Positions 51,684-63,582 of a stretch of DNA of 64,000 bases are shown piece by piece. The translations under genes were made by a program, and so were the position numbers. Source of the stretch: Siphonodentalium dalli (Eukaryota > Mollusca > Scaphopoda > Gadilida > Siphonodentaliidae); assembly GCA_032622095.1 (NCBI GenBank), contig CP136067.1:193466052-193530051 (forward strand), given 5' to 3'. Positions within the stretch are counted from its first letter, which is position 1; every line of letters starts with the position of its first letter. The notes below the pieces were generated by a model, which saw nothing but the letters and a program-made list of their open reading frames with translations, was not told where the DNA came from and did not search any database.

Positions 51684-52690
51684 TCATTTATTTGCGGAAA
51701 ACTGCCGAACCATGTTACAGATCAGATTGCATATGCTCGGGTGTTCAGCCTTCATGAGGAATATGAACTTTTCTATTTCATCAAAGTTTACGAAAATTGG
51801 TTGGTGAACTCCTATTTCAGTGAAAAATCTCTTCCGCAAATGGTCATGTTTTTCACATCTCATTATAAAGTGTTCTTCCGTTTCAATTTCATTTGCTTCA
51901 CATTTTTTACATATGCGTTTCTCGTAAGGTATTTTTGGCTGAGCGTGTCGCCCAACCTCTACCTGCAACTTATGATTGCTTACTCTAAGCTTACTGAAAC
52001 ACGATCTCGTATAAAAATTAGTAATTTGGAGTAAGTATGGTTCAATTTCATATTGTTCTTTGAAACAACGATACGTTCTTAATTTATTCATACCATTTTT
52101 CTTGTTGTCATCGAATATTTCGTTTTTGAACGTTAGAATATGAACGCATTTTAATTCTTCCCGGACTTTATTGAGATATTCCAGCGATAGGTTATTCTCT
52201 AAATCGCTTATTTTTGGCATGTGAAGTGCTTCTGCCAAAAACGGTGGAATTATATATTCCTCGCATATTTGGGCAGAATTCTGAAGTAACATATTCGGTT
52301 TTCTTTCAGACAGTTTAAGCATATATCTTACAGCATTCATTATCGCATCATGTGCTATCGGAAATCTGCCCAATTCTGCTCTTGTCGCGTGATTAGACGC
52401 CATTCTATTTAAACCCAACACTGATTTACAAAATTTAACATGTGTAATTTCACATGGAACAGATTCGAGCTTGTTAATATTAATATGCGATGCCCATATT
52501 TCGCAACCATATAAAACGATAGGTTTTATCAGCTTGTCAAATAGTTTACACCAAATGCTTACTGAGAAAATTTCATGTTTGCGCAAGGATGACATTAAAC
52601 TATACATTGATTTTAACCCTTTGTTGTTAACATCTATCTGGGCTCGTTGTTTTGCACTATGTATGCGAATTATTGGCCATCACTAAATGC
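51684..52690 (-). pseudogene. 5'-truncated non-LTR retrotransposon, C-terminal part of ORF2
   Basis: The minus-strand frame is open from about 52683 to 51684. It begins after the catalytic core of the reverse transcriptase. It contains the C-terminal thumb-like block LFDKLIKPIVLYGCEIWAS and the late Cys/His motif (ICKKCEANEIETEEHFIMRC, residues about 234-253). No YADD box or endonuclease is present, so this is a dead 5'-truncated copy. The undamaged frame suggests a fairly young insertion. The family is CR1/L2-like by pattern. The (ATGTT)n tail lies downstream. Confidence 0.8.
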
Positions 52691-52869
52691 AATAAATTTA
52701 TCACTCGTCATTCCTATTTCACAAAAGAAGTGTTTACGAATCTTATCACATGTGTGCAGCGCTTATGTGGGAGTGATTGATTTGGTACAAATTAAAGACT
52801 AAATATTTCCATTTTAGGCAGTTCGATCAGATGTCGTTTTTGTCCGAAAGCGGTAAACGGCCGATGTTG

Positions 52870-53359
52870 TTAAAGGTACTCAATCTGAACAGAGGGTCCC
52901 CAATCTCAACAGATTCCAACAACAACAATCCGATCAGAGGGTCCTATATTACTATTTCTTTGGCTTTGGGGGTAAAAAAATATTTGATTCGACTCGAGGA
53001 ACCCATCAAACAAAGCTCAGAGTTATTAGATATTGATTTTAGAAATTTGTTATGTTCTCGAGATGAGTACTAATAATTGCCGTCAATTTCGTATCCTGCT
53101 CGAGATGTGTACACCAAAACACTGTTCAAACAGACAAGGATGGGTAACTCTAAAATCAAGTGGTAATAATAACGCAATTTTGACTGAGTTCTGGGCCAGA
53201 AAGTATTCCCGATAATGAAAAATAATAGATTTCTAAAATCGATATCTAACAAATCTGAGCTTTGATGGGTGACTTCCTCGACTCGAATCAAATATTTTTG
53301 ACCTCCGAAGCCATTGAAATAGTAATTGAGAGGAGTTTTATCGGATTGAGTACCTTTAA
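52870..53359. repeat. TTAA MITE, family 1, intact copy
   Basis: TTAA at 52870-52873 and 53356-53359. Ends AGGTACTCAATCTG and ATCGGATTGAGTACCT. Same interior as 8748-9225. Open frames inside are spurious. Confidence 0.88.
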
Positions 53360-54224
53360 AGTCAAGCCTTACTTACTTCAAAATTGGTGTAATGTTTGAA
53401 TAGTAATATGTTTGTTTTCAAAATAATAGAATAATCACATACTATATATGGTATATATATGTAAATGATTTTTAATATATCTGCACCCGCTTTGTTGTCC
53501 ACTTTAAACATTACTGCGTCCGCTACATTCTCCATACAGTTGCGCCCCTTTGCTATTCTTCGCTGACCATTCTCCACCAGATATGTTTACGGTCGGTCTA
53601 CCTTCTGGTATTATACATGTGGTCAGTCTGTGTTGTAGCAGTAGAAATCCTTGTTGTGCGTGCATTTCTCTGATTTTACAAGAATCTTGTGAAAATCGCG
53701 CGATGCTGTGACAGAGGTTAACTGATTATTGGTGAGACAGAACACACTCACAGAGATTGCCGCTAGACATCAAACTTATACAGTTTCCTTACAATATATA
53801 TAGTCTGTTTCCAAGAACGATATAACACCTGGCAACAACTTATTTTCCCACGGAATACACGATATCGCCATTACCAACCGAGACAGGGTATTAAAAATCG
53901 GCCAACAGACAATCAAGACTACAAGAACGCAGCTAATTAGATTTAGCGTGAGAGAATCCCACTCCTTCGGGTATAGGTATATATCAATCAATCAATCAAA
54001 TTTATACATGACATGCGTTGTTATTAAAATAGGTCAGCAGACAATCAAGACTATTGAAACGTGGCTAATAAATTGGATTTAGATAATCTCGTTCATCGGG
54101 GTGGGTGTACCCAGGACACAAAGGTAACTTCGTGGAGAAAAGTCTCAAACAGTACTGATGGGTGACGGCAGGGGTGGGATGTCATCGTCTACGAGAATAG
54201 ATGGTTAAAATCGACGTATCCTAC
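53360..54224. other. Intergenic with a diverged tandem duplication
   Basis: The segment CAGACAATCAAGACTA with its context occurs at about 53905 and 54039. A (TCAA)n run lies at 53984-53999. No gene was seen. Confidence 0.5.
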
Positions 54225-55336
54225 TAAAAGCACAGGTCCCTTGGCGCGACAACCTCACCACGAGTATCCACCTTAATACTCGCGGTGAGGTTGTCGCACC
54301 AGGGGACCTGTGACTAAAAGCCGGCTGCACCCGTCCGCGCACCCGACCGCACCTCCACCAGGGGTTCGAATGTATACGCAAAAATGCCGAAAATAACATC
54401 CACCGAACGCTCCTTCCCCAGGGGACCGAACGCTCCTCCCCCAGGGGACCGAACGAGATAGGGCATGCACTATCGTGCAGAATAGACCTGTATTTACCAA
54501 ATTTCCAATCCCCAAGTCGATAGCTCGAGCGGTAATGGCACTGTTAACCCCTAACTTGTGGCCGGTTCCGTCCGGTACGCAAAATCCAAAATGGCACCGA
54601 TCGCACCTGCCCTATAATTTACCTGACCACGTACAGGGACATCATATAATGTAGCGAATACCCCTCTGCATCCATGGGCGATCGGTAAAGTCGCTAGCTG
54701 TATCACAAGTGAATATATTAACACATACGCTGCTGTCAAATTCGCTATGAATGTGAGCAAAAACGCCGGAATAACACCAGTCGACCGCACCTCCCACATT
54801 GGGGATCGTTTAATTCACGAGCGCAGTTTCTGTGTCGAAATAATCGGTATTTCCAATTTTACCTTCGCTTTATCAGCTGTTATCGCCACATATTAATGAA
54901 ATGGGCGAAACACAACACCTGAGGGTCATATTCTGGACTCCTCGACCTATGACCTCTGGGCCAAGCTCTCTGGTGCAATTATAATTCATTTTTTCGCGGA
55001 TGATTATATATATATATCCAGATCTGGAAGAAATGTGTCACCACTCTATAGCCGACGTTCCGCATAAAATAGTCCAATTACGTGTAGTGTTATTTGACGA
55101 GTTATTCGGTCCAATAATAATGTATAGCTCGTGTTCTTTGATCACCAAATATCCCGAAACATGGGCAAACGGCCGCAAACCATATCCCATTTTAATGCCA
55201 TTGATAGCACCGATTTACGGTGCATGTTATGACTCGCTGCATGATATGATGTCCATGTGACTTTTTGGATTTTGCGTACGGGACGGAACCGACTCGGACC
55301 CCGGCATGGGGGGGGGGGGTGCGGTCGGCTTTTAGT
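54225..55336. repeat. TIR element with CTAAAAGC ends and an internal hairpin
   Basis: Left CTAAAAGCACAGGTCCC with a hairpin up to 54320 (arms CGACAACCTCACC and GGTGAGGTTGTCG). Then ACTAAAAGCCGGCTGCACCC at 54313 pairs with GGTGCGGTCGGCTTTTAGT ending at 55336. A second inner inverted pair, CGGTTCCGTCCGGTACGCAA (54563) and its complement (about 55266-55290), supports one element. Near 54515-54565 an A-box/B-box-like pair (TAGCTCGAGCGGTAATGG, GGTTCCGTCC) suggests a tRNA-like piece. The open frames here are not credible genes. Confidence 0.55.
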
Positions 55337-56046
55337 ATAGGATCGCAATCGACCGACATACGATCTGATTGATTCAGCGTGAGAGTATATTCCGTTCATT
55401 CCCGGTACTTATGGCCGTGACACAGAGATACACTGGGCACGACGACAAGAATGAGGGTTCCATGGCTATCTGCCGAGCAGACGACTAAATACTACGTACA
55501 GACGAACGGTCATGAGCTCAAGAATGCGGGTAATTGCCGTGAGAGAATCCCGCTCCTTCGGAAATATATGTTCCCACAAAGGTAAGGAAACTGCGAAGGT
55601 AGTTATACCTTATTACGGAGGTAAGTGCATGAGGGTCAGCAGTAGGGAATAGGGACGTGGCGGCAGGGGTAGGATAGGATATTTTATTTCAATATACATA
55701 TAATAATTAATACATAATACATTTGACAAATATTGTAATGTATATTCGAGGGGGTGGCATAGTCAGGCTAGACTGTCTTACTGTCACCCCCTTAGAGATG
55801 AATAAATGTTAACATATATAGGCGGTCAAGATTTATTGTACAATGCACGGCTATGAAATTATGTATTACATAATGGTTGCATTTATAGGATTATATAATT
55901 ATATAATGGAGGGTATACGTATATATAAATCGTTTATTGGTTACTCGATGGTTTGTCTCTTTCTTGTCAGTGTCATGTTCTTTGGAAGTCGAGTAGGAGT
56001 GTGCTGAGTGAGGTTGTAGATTGCGATATATGTACGGGAGGTTACA
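55337..56046. other. Intergenic and LINE 3' flank
   Basis: No gene. The part from about 55680 to 56046 is probably the 3' untranslated region of the minus-strand LINE remnant that follows. GTGAGAGAATCCCGCTCCTT at 55539 repeats a phrase near 53949. Confidence 0.45.
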
Positions 56047-56960
56047 CTATTGACGAGCTACCACACAGTCGGGACATCTTTGATTGTTGCATTTAATTGT
56101 TGCAGCATATTTTTTAATGCAATCGGCATGTACACGGCGTTTGAATGTGTGTCTGGTTTGGTATGATGTAAATTCATTATCCAAGTTGTTCCATGTAGTT
56201 GGATAAGAATGGAATGGTAGTTGTTGGGACCAAGATGTTCTTGGTTTTTTAAAAATAGTGGGTGCTTTTGCCGGGTGTCTGGTCCGTTTTTGCGTTTGGT
56301 AAACATGTCGGTGAATGATTCTATTAAGCGCATATGATACCAATCATGCATGAAAACAGCCGCTTGGACTTTGTGGATGTCGTATATTTTGAGTATATTT
56401 TCTTTTTTTAAAAGAGGTTCTGTGTGGCTTCTATATTTTTTATTACATAAAACTCGTATCGCGCGTTTTTGAAGCATGAAATTTTTTTTGACCGCAGGGA
56501 CGTGTCCCCATATTTGAACACCGTAGACAAGATGGCTTTGTATTAGAGCATAGTATAATGTTTTAAGTGCGCTACCAGGAAAGAAGTGTTTAACTTTATT
56601 GATGTGGTATATGGCATTCACCATTTTAGAACAAACAGAGGACACATGTTTTTTGAAAGTCAGGTTTTCATCAATATGGATTCCTAAGAATTTTGTGGAG
56701 GATTCGTGCTCAAGATTTCCTATCTTTTTTAGTTCTGTATTATTCAAGTAAACTTTTATAAAGTTCCATTTGTCATCATTGTTCTCTGGGTGTATTAGCA
56801 TATAGTTGCTTTTTTTAGTATTGATCACTAACTTATTGCTACAGCACCAAGCAAATATGTTGCGTAACTCATTATTCACATAACTTTCTACAAGGATGCC
56901 ATTTTTCCACCAGTTACTAGAGTAGTATTCATTGTTAAGGCGAACGGCCGGCATGTTCAC
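56047..56960 (-). pseudogene. Jockey/CR1-like LINE reverse transcriptase fragment, frameshifted
   Basis: The minus-strand frame 56960-56058 contains post-catalytic reverse transcriptase sequence: WCCSNKLVINTKKSNYMLI, KFLGIHIDENLTFKKHV and LKTLYYALIQSHLVYGVQIW, the usual order in jockey/CR1-type elements. The expected C-terminal LHGPK.WN.LP-like block appears in two frames (56058-56960 and 56047-56343), which places a frameshift at about 56200-56240. The catalytic YADD box and the endonuclease are absent, so the copy is 5'-truncated and dead. Confidence 0.8.
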
Positions 56961-57253
56961 GATTAAAAGCTAGGTAACTACATGGGTACGTTTGGCGAGC
57001 CGGGACGTGCATGGTCGCTATATATATGATCCATTATGATATGCGTTGAATATTTTCATTATCATGGTTTGGTTACGTTTTCAGTTACGTTAGTTGCGCA
57101 TGTTTTTTAGAGTGCCGACGATCTCAGCACCGACTGTCATCATAACTAACAACAACGAGAAACTCGTTAAATGGGTTAAAAGTCTAGTGTACCTTCTTAC
57201 TTTTTTTTTTGTATTTCAATTTAGGTTTTCAGTTTGTAATTTCTAGCTCTTGT

Positions 57254-57743
57254 TTAAAGGTACTCAATCCGATCAGACGCTCCTAAATTACTATTTCTTT
57301 GGCTTCGGGGGTAAAAAAAAATATTTGATTCGAGTCGAGGAACCCACCCATCAAACATCAGAGTGATCAGTTATCGATTTTTTAAGTTTGTTATTTCTCG
57401 AGATGTGTAATAATATGTGGCCCAGAAACACGTGGTCAGACGGAGGGTCTCGGATAAAATTGCGGATGAAGGTGGATAACTCCAATATCAAGTGGAAATA
57501 CGGTCAAATTTCGTGATACTTTAGTGACAATACGGTCATATTTTGTTGAACAAAATGTTGATAAATAACAAGTTTTGAGAAATTTAATACCATAGTTGAC
57601 AGTGGTTATCATTATTTTGTTGCAATATATCGATTCTGATAACTAAACTGTATTTTGAAGAAATGTTTTTGTTGTGTTGTTGTTGTTGTTGTTGTTGTAT
57701 ATTGATGGTACGAGGACCGCCTGGTCGGATTGAGTAGCTTTAA
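57254..57743. repeat. TTAA MITE, family 1, near-intact copy
   Basis: TTAA at 57254-57257 and 57740-57743. Ends AGGTACTCAATCCGATC and GGTCGGATTGAGTAGCT. Contains a long GTT microsatellite at about 57675-57699. Confidence 0.85.
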
Positions 57744-58600
57744 TTTGCGTTAATTCCCAAACATGCTTATTATTGTTTAAATGTTACTTTTTAGTTGTTT
57801 TGATTTGTGTTAGATATGTTACTTTGTTTGTTAAAAAACTGCATGTCGTCACAATTTATAATATGAGAATAAAATTGCAAGATCAAATATTGAATTTAAA
57901 TTAAAATATTACTTTAAGAATTGGAATATTATATTAGAATAATGACCATTTTCACCCTCCATAAAACCAAGATGACCCAGCCTTCTCATAATATAATATA
58001 AATATGTTTCTGGAGCATTGTACATGCATGTGATGCAAACAGCTTATAGGCATATACACCTGCACATCGAAATTAAAAGGGGTAATACAAGTGTTCTATC
58101 AGTAACATCCTCATGGGAATATTCCCACGGTCTGATAATTAGGTCATCACGGAATGTAGAAATAAAACCTGCGAATTAATAACTGATATATATTACCGAA
58201 CGAAAGGGGGAGATCGCGCGGCGGATGAGTATTTAATACGAATATAATCCGCCATTACGAATATGGAACGATATCTGGGCTACCCGGCACAATACTCAGA
58301 GATAAATTCCGAATTAAAGTTCGATTAGGGTCAGTATCTTACGCGAGGAAGTGCAGTCTGCTCTTTGTTGTCTTGTCTGCGCTCTCGATTATGAGATAAG
58401 TATAGCCTATTTTCGTATATGCCTGTATGGGAGGTTGTTTTCAGGTTTATTAATACTTGAACTTAACTATGATTCCTGGTTTCCAGTACTTCAATTACAA
58501 TAACAGTTTGGGTTGTTTTTTTTTTGGCCTAAATTCTAATTTATATTGCCATTGGATATAATTATGCCAACTGAAACATGTTCTGGAGCGCCCACAGAAA
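57744..58600. other. Intergenic, nothing recognised
   Basis: AT-rich; no gene or repeat was seen. Confidence 0.5.
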
Positions 58601-59391
58601 TCTAATATATATTTTGGGACTTCTGTCTGTTTGTCTGTTAGCTATGGCCGGGAAAACTGCCGGACGGATTGAGCCCAAACATCCTATCTAAGGGTAAAAT
58701 CCCAGATGAAGTGTCATCGCACCGCTTCTCAGAACGTCAGAGCACCCCTTCTCCATTCCCCCGCCACCGCAATGGGAATTCATGGGTTAATCGCGTGATA
58801 GTTAAAGAGCGTTCGTATCCGCAGTGTCGATGACAAAGAGCGTGCCTGTGTCCAGACATGAGAGTGTTGTGTCTGTGTCCAGACATGAGCGTGTTGTGTG
58901 ATTCTTATGTCTGTGTTCGTACTTAGGGGTTCCTAGGAATGGGGGAGATTTTCATCGGGTCAGTTTTTCCGCTCGAGGTGACCTTCACCTTGAAACGGGT
59001 ACCCACAAATGATATATATGTATGTGTGTGTCCGTTATAGACTCGAAAACGGCCCTACAGATTGAGTCCAAACTTGCTACCTAGGGGCACTTTTATCCGG
59101 CAACTCCCATCGACCAGTCAAATTGTGACCCCGACATGACCTTGACCTTCAAAATGATCAATTCAAGGTCAAATCCGGTAAAACTGGCGGATTTCGACGA
59201 AATTTTATACCTAGGTGTGCTTTTTTCCGGGGAATGTATTCGACGGGTCAAATCAGGACCTTACATTGACCTAGGGGTACTTTTGTCCGGGGATTCTTTT
59301 GGACGGGTCAAATCGTGACTCCGACCCGACCTTGACCTTCAAAATGGTCAATTCAAGGTCAAAGCCCGGACGAAGTCGGGTCACCTGCTAG
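58601..59391 (+). mobile_element. Non-autonomous Helitron-like element 1
   Basis: Starts TCTAATATATATTTTGGG after an A and ends CTAG before a T, with a hairpin (CCCGGACGAAGTCGGG) about 9 nt before the CTAG. These are Helitron end features. The interior has repeated GACCTTGACCTTCAAAATGG and AATTCAAGGTCAAA blocks that could pair. There is no Rep/helicase, so it is non-autonomous. Confidence 0.65.
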
Positions 59392-60021
59392 TCTATTATA
59401 TATTTTGGGAAATCTGTCTGTGTGTGTGCGTGTCTGTCTGTCTGTTCGCGATGGACTCGAGAACGGTCGAGCCGATTTCGATGAAACTTGGTATGTGGGG
59501 GTACTTTCGGCCTGGGAGTGGCATGGGCCTATTAATTTGCCCGTATGACGTGACCTTGACCTTGAAATCGTGTCATTTCAAGGTCGAACGCCCGAGTATC
59601 ACGGGATTTCGATGAAAATTAGTGTATGGGGATACTTTCGTATGGTGAGTGTCGTAAGCATATTCGTTTGCCCGTGCGACGTGACCTTGAAATCGGGTCA
59701 ATTCAAGGTCAAATCGCGAATTTTTATGGGATTTCGACGAAATTTGATACGTAGGGTTACCTTTGTCCACTGAGTGTTTTGGACGGGTCGAGTCGTGACC
59801 CCTACCTGACCTTGACCTTCAAAATGATCAAATCGGGTAAAACCTGATGGATTTCGACGGGTACTTTTGTCGGGTACTTTTGTCCGGGCAGTGTTTTGGA
59901 CGGGTCAAATCGTGACCCCACCCCACCTTGACCTTCAAAATGGACAATTCAAGGTCAAATCGCGCAATTCGCCGAAAAGCAGAGGGGAAACAGCCCGGAC
60001 GAAGTCGGGTCCACCTGCTAG
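59392..60021 (+). mobile_element. Non-autonomous Helitron-like element 2, head-to-tail
   Basis: Starts TCTATTATATATTTTGGG immediately after the CTAG of element 1 and ends with the same hairpin and CTAG at 60018-60021, before a T. The interior has the same GACCTTGACCTTGAAAT-type blocks. The junction is direct, with no spacer. Confidence 0.65.
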
Positions 60022-60156
60022 TATTATATATATAGGTATAGCAATACATGTACACAATAAAAACATTATTGTCAGCCATTTTGGCCAACTTGTGATGAGG
60101 GTACTGTACTTACTTGAAATCCATGCTAAGCCGATATCCTTGCTATGAAGGTCACA

Positions 60157-60732
60157 CAGGGACGTGGCTAAAGGGTCTCCGTTTGGGGGGGGTCACCTAG
60201 GGATTTCCAACCACACGCCCCTTGAACCAACACAAACCACAAATTCCATTTGCACCCCTCCCTTGGTTGGGGTTTGATTTACCCAACTGATACCTCACAG
60301 ACAGGTCTGGATGGTAGACTATTTTGAATTGATCAGTAATCTTTTAGCTCCAGACAAACTCACACCCTGATTGTTTTTTCTTAAATTGATTAGCTGCTTT
60401 GATTGGCCGCGGGTCGTGGGAGTGAACAAAATTTGAAATCTGAACATTAAACTCGCATAGCATCTAGACTGACCTCAACCTTTCCAAGTGATGGCCATTT
60501 CAGTCCAACATTTTGACAAAAAGTAGGAAAATATTCAAATATTGGTCTAAAAACAAATTCGCCACTATTAAATTGTTGGAAAATAAAACTATATACGAGA
60601 ACAATTTCAATTGTTGGTGGAAAATGTTCAACTATACTGTTGTGTCAGGTATGAAATTTCATACTGTTGAAAGTTTTTGATCAAAGTTGGGGAGACACCC
60701 GAACCCGCCACCCCCATGTCTCCACGTCCCTG
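60157..60732. mobile_element. hAT-like MITE (CAGGGACGTGG ends)
   Basis: 576 bp with ends CAGGGACGTGG and CCACGTCCCTG. The flanking octamers AGGTCACA (60149-60156) and AGGCCACC (60733-60740) agree at 6 of 8 positions, as expected for an aged 8 bp hAT duplication. The interior repeats AAATTTCCAACTG and TGACCAAAGTTG phrases found at 46-48 kb and 61.3-61.8 kb. No transposase is present. Confidence 0.65.
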
Positions 60733-62221
60733 AGGCCACCTGAATCATATTATTTTAATATTAGGCAGAAATTATCGGTGTAAACAAATGACTGTACTTT
60801 TATTTATTGTTACAATTAGTCATAAAGTTATGCCCATTGATCTGCACACACAAAACGCCAAAATGTAACACTTTTGTGACTTAAATTGTCCGTTTGCAAT
60901 CCCAAAGCAGCTAGAGCTGAGAAATATATGAAATAGAAAAAAAAAGTTATCGTCTTAGGGTGCATTTACACTGATATAGAACTATATACAGATCTGTATG
61001 AAGTCACGTGTCGCGCATTACTGTGATCACAATATGATTACTAATAGTGAACGCGCGCTGACCAGTACTCTGGTAATTGACAATTCACTACGAGTCGTTT
61101 CAGTTTAGGCCAGGCATAAAAATGGATCTACCATCAGCAGACAACAGCGATATGGTATGTGCCGCATGTATTTAAAGTGTATCCTTATACCACTTGATAA
61201 TGGTTCGAAGAAAGAATGAAAATCGCATAGGAATACACAATAAACAACAGTATACACAAATAGAGGCTAGAGAGCACATATATAGCTTTAGATGGAGATT
61301 CATCTGGGCGGTGGCCATTTTGGATCTGTATGGACTGGGTATCCACCCTACAACACCCTTTATTTGACCAAATGTAGTAAAATTTCCAACTGATGACAAT
61401 TCAAATGACAATGTTGACCAAATGTAGGACAATATTGTTTTATTAAATTAACTAGCAGTTTTTGATTGGCCACGGGGAGGGATCAGGACACAATCTTTCC
61501 AAGTGTCTGAAATTTCCAACCTGACACCCGCCCCCATGATAAGGTTGGAAAATTCCAGTTGATGGCCATTCCAGCCCAAATTTTTTATAAAAAGTAGGAG
61601 ATTATGCAAATATTGGTCCGAAAACAATAACTCCCCCCCCCCCAATAAAATGTTTGAAAATCAAACTACAAGATCATTTTCAACCTATTGTTGGTTTGGA
61701 AATTACAGCTAATGTCGTGTCAGGTATGAAATTTCCAACTGTTGAAAATTGTGACCAAAGTTGCCACATCCCTGTCCGTGTTCAATATTCGAAATACACG
61801 GGTTGAAATGACAACGAAAACTAAAACACATTCGCCAAGCCCGAGTAACAATTAATCAAAACTGATTTGCCTGTCGCAGTGCTTCGGCGTTGACCGTGAC
61901 GTATAGCGGACACGATTTTTGCTCACACGAACTAATACCGTTTTCTTTCTGTGTGCATTTCTATATCAACCCGTTTACACTAGTCTGCGTGTAGATCTAT
62001 GTGCAGTTCTATAGCAATGTAAATGCACCCTTACAAGCGCAAATGATAAAAGTTAGGGGAGAGACAGCGACATATTTTCCTATAATCTAACACACGAATG
62101 TCATGCTCGAGATTACATCATTTAGGCGACTTTTGTGGGCCGATTTCGCTTCGTATGGTTTACGATCACACTTTTCCCCGGAGTAATCATAACATGTTTA
62201 TCGCAAAATTAACGCACAAAT
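60733..62221. other. Intergenic with a second hAT-like MITE fragment
   Basis: From about 61300 to 61775 the sequence matches the hAT-like MITE family (GAAATTTCCAACCTGACACC, GACCAAAGTTGCCACATCCC). TATAGAACTATATACAGATC at about 60976-60995 pairs with GATCTATGTGCAGTTCTATA at about 61994-62013, and TAAGGGTGCATTTACA (reverse of TGTAAATGCACCCTTA) lies outside both. This suggests a larger inverted-repeat element of about 1.1 kb (60955-62034). Confidence 0.5.
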
Positions 62222-62829
62222 GTGACCCGCCATATCAAATCCAGTCGGAAGTCGAGATTTTTTTACCCTGTGCCAATGCATTCTCTTATATATGCGAGTC
62301 GACCATAGGTATGTATGGGTGAAATTATAAAAGTGAGCAGACGACACTGTTCTATATGCTTCTATATATGTGTGGGGCTCCCTGCAGGGTTATGGATGTT
62401 TTTTATTTTATGTCCTAAAAATTGTAAGAAACATTTATTTAAACAAAATGATAAAAAATTGTTAGGCCAATGCATTCTCTTATATATGCGAGGCGACCTA
62501 TGGTCGACTCGCATATATAAGAGAATGCATTGGCACTTCCGACTGGATTTGATATGGCGGGTCACATAAACAACATGGTAATTATAATAAAATAAAAAAA
62601 CATCCATTACCCTGCAGGGAGCGCCACACATATATAGAAGCATATAGAAGAGTGTCGTCTGCTCATGTTTGTCTGGGGCTCTCTATGGGTGAAATTATAA
62701 AATTGTTAAAGAATACAAGAAAAAATTATTAAAATTGTAAAAAATGGTCGACTCGCATATATAAGAGAATGCATTGGCACAGGGTAAAACAAATCCCGAC
62801 TTACGACTGGATTTGATATGGCGGGTCAC
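62222..62829. repeat. Compound of two family B double-hairpin MITEs
   Basis: GTGACCCGCCATATCAAATC starts at 62222. A complete right end (GATATGGCGGGTCAC) occurs at 62565 and again at 62829. The core with CCCTGCAGGG is present in both orientations. The outermost flanks are AAAT on both sides. One copy appears inserted next to, or recombined with, another. Confidence 0.75.
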
Positions 62830-63264
62830 AAATGTCGCCTCAATCATGTAATCATAAACTGAGACTTCCACCTGCTGTGAATTACATTATTAGGGAACAA
62901 GGGTTGGCAAAGAAATATATTATCTCTGTTATTGTTACGATGTTATACAGTTCCTTGTCAGATCTTCGGAATGTTCTCATGCAGGTTTAATTTTGACTGG
63001 TGGAATATGATCTATACGGGCGTAGCAGCAAAATAGAGTCGTGGCATGATTTACCACTGAAGTTAATTTGTCCGTAGATTCTCTGGTTATACAACACACC
63101 TGCTTGCTTCAATCTGATGTCAGATATATTAACTCGCTGATATAAATTTACAATTAATCACAACGGGAGGGATGTCCATTCGGAGTGAGCATGCAGTGAC
63201 GCAGCCATTTGTGGAGGGGGTATAACAGGTTGTTAGCTTTCTGTATATAAGTATACTTGTTATT
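62830..63264. other. Intergenic, nothing recognised
   Basis: No gene or repeat was seen. Confidence 0.5.
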
Positions 63265-63582
63265 TCAAGTATTTGTGGCCCAGAAACACGCCGTCAAATG
63301 ATGGTCTCGGTCAAAATTGCGGAGGAAGATGGATAACTCTAAAAGCAAGTGGTAATACGGCCATATTTTGTGAATACTCAAGTGATAATACAGCCATATT
63401 TTGTTTAACAAAATATTGATAAATAACACGTTTTTGGGAAATTTGATACCATAGTTGACAGTGGTTAGAATTATATTGTTGAAATTAATCGATTCGGATA
63501 ATTAAAGCGTATTTTGAAGAAATGTTGTTGTTGTATCTTGATGATATTATGGGGACCCACTGATCGGATTGAGTACCTTTAA
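63265..63582. repeat. TTAA MITE, family 1, left-truncated
   Basis: The right end GATCGGATTGAGTACCT is followed by TTAA at 63579-63582. The left half is missing. The first recognisable part is GTGGCCCAGAAACACG, shared with 57419. Confidence 0.75.

Noticed and set aside
54273-54799. Open frames of 80-82 codons on the minus strand
   Set aside because: They lie in an inverted-repeat element with hairpins and have no domain.
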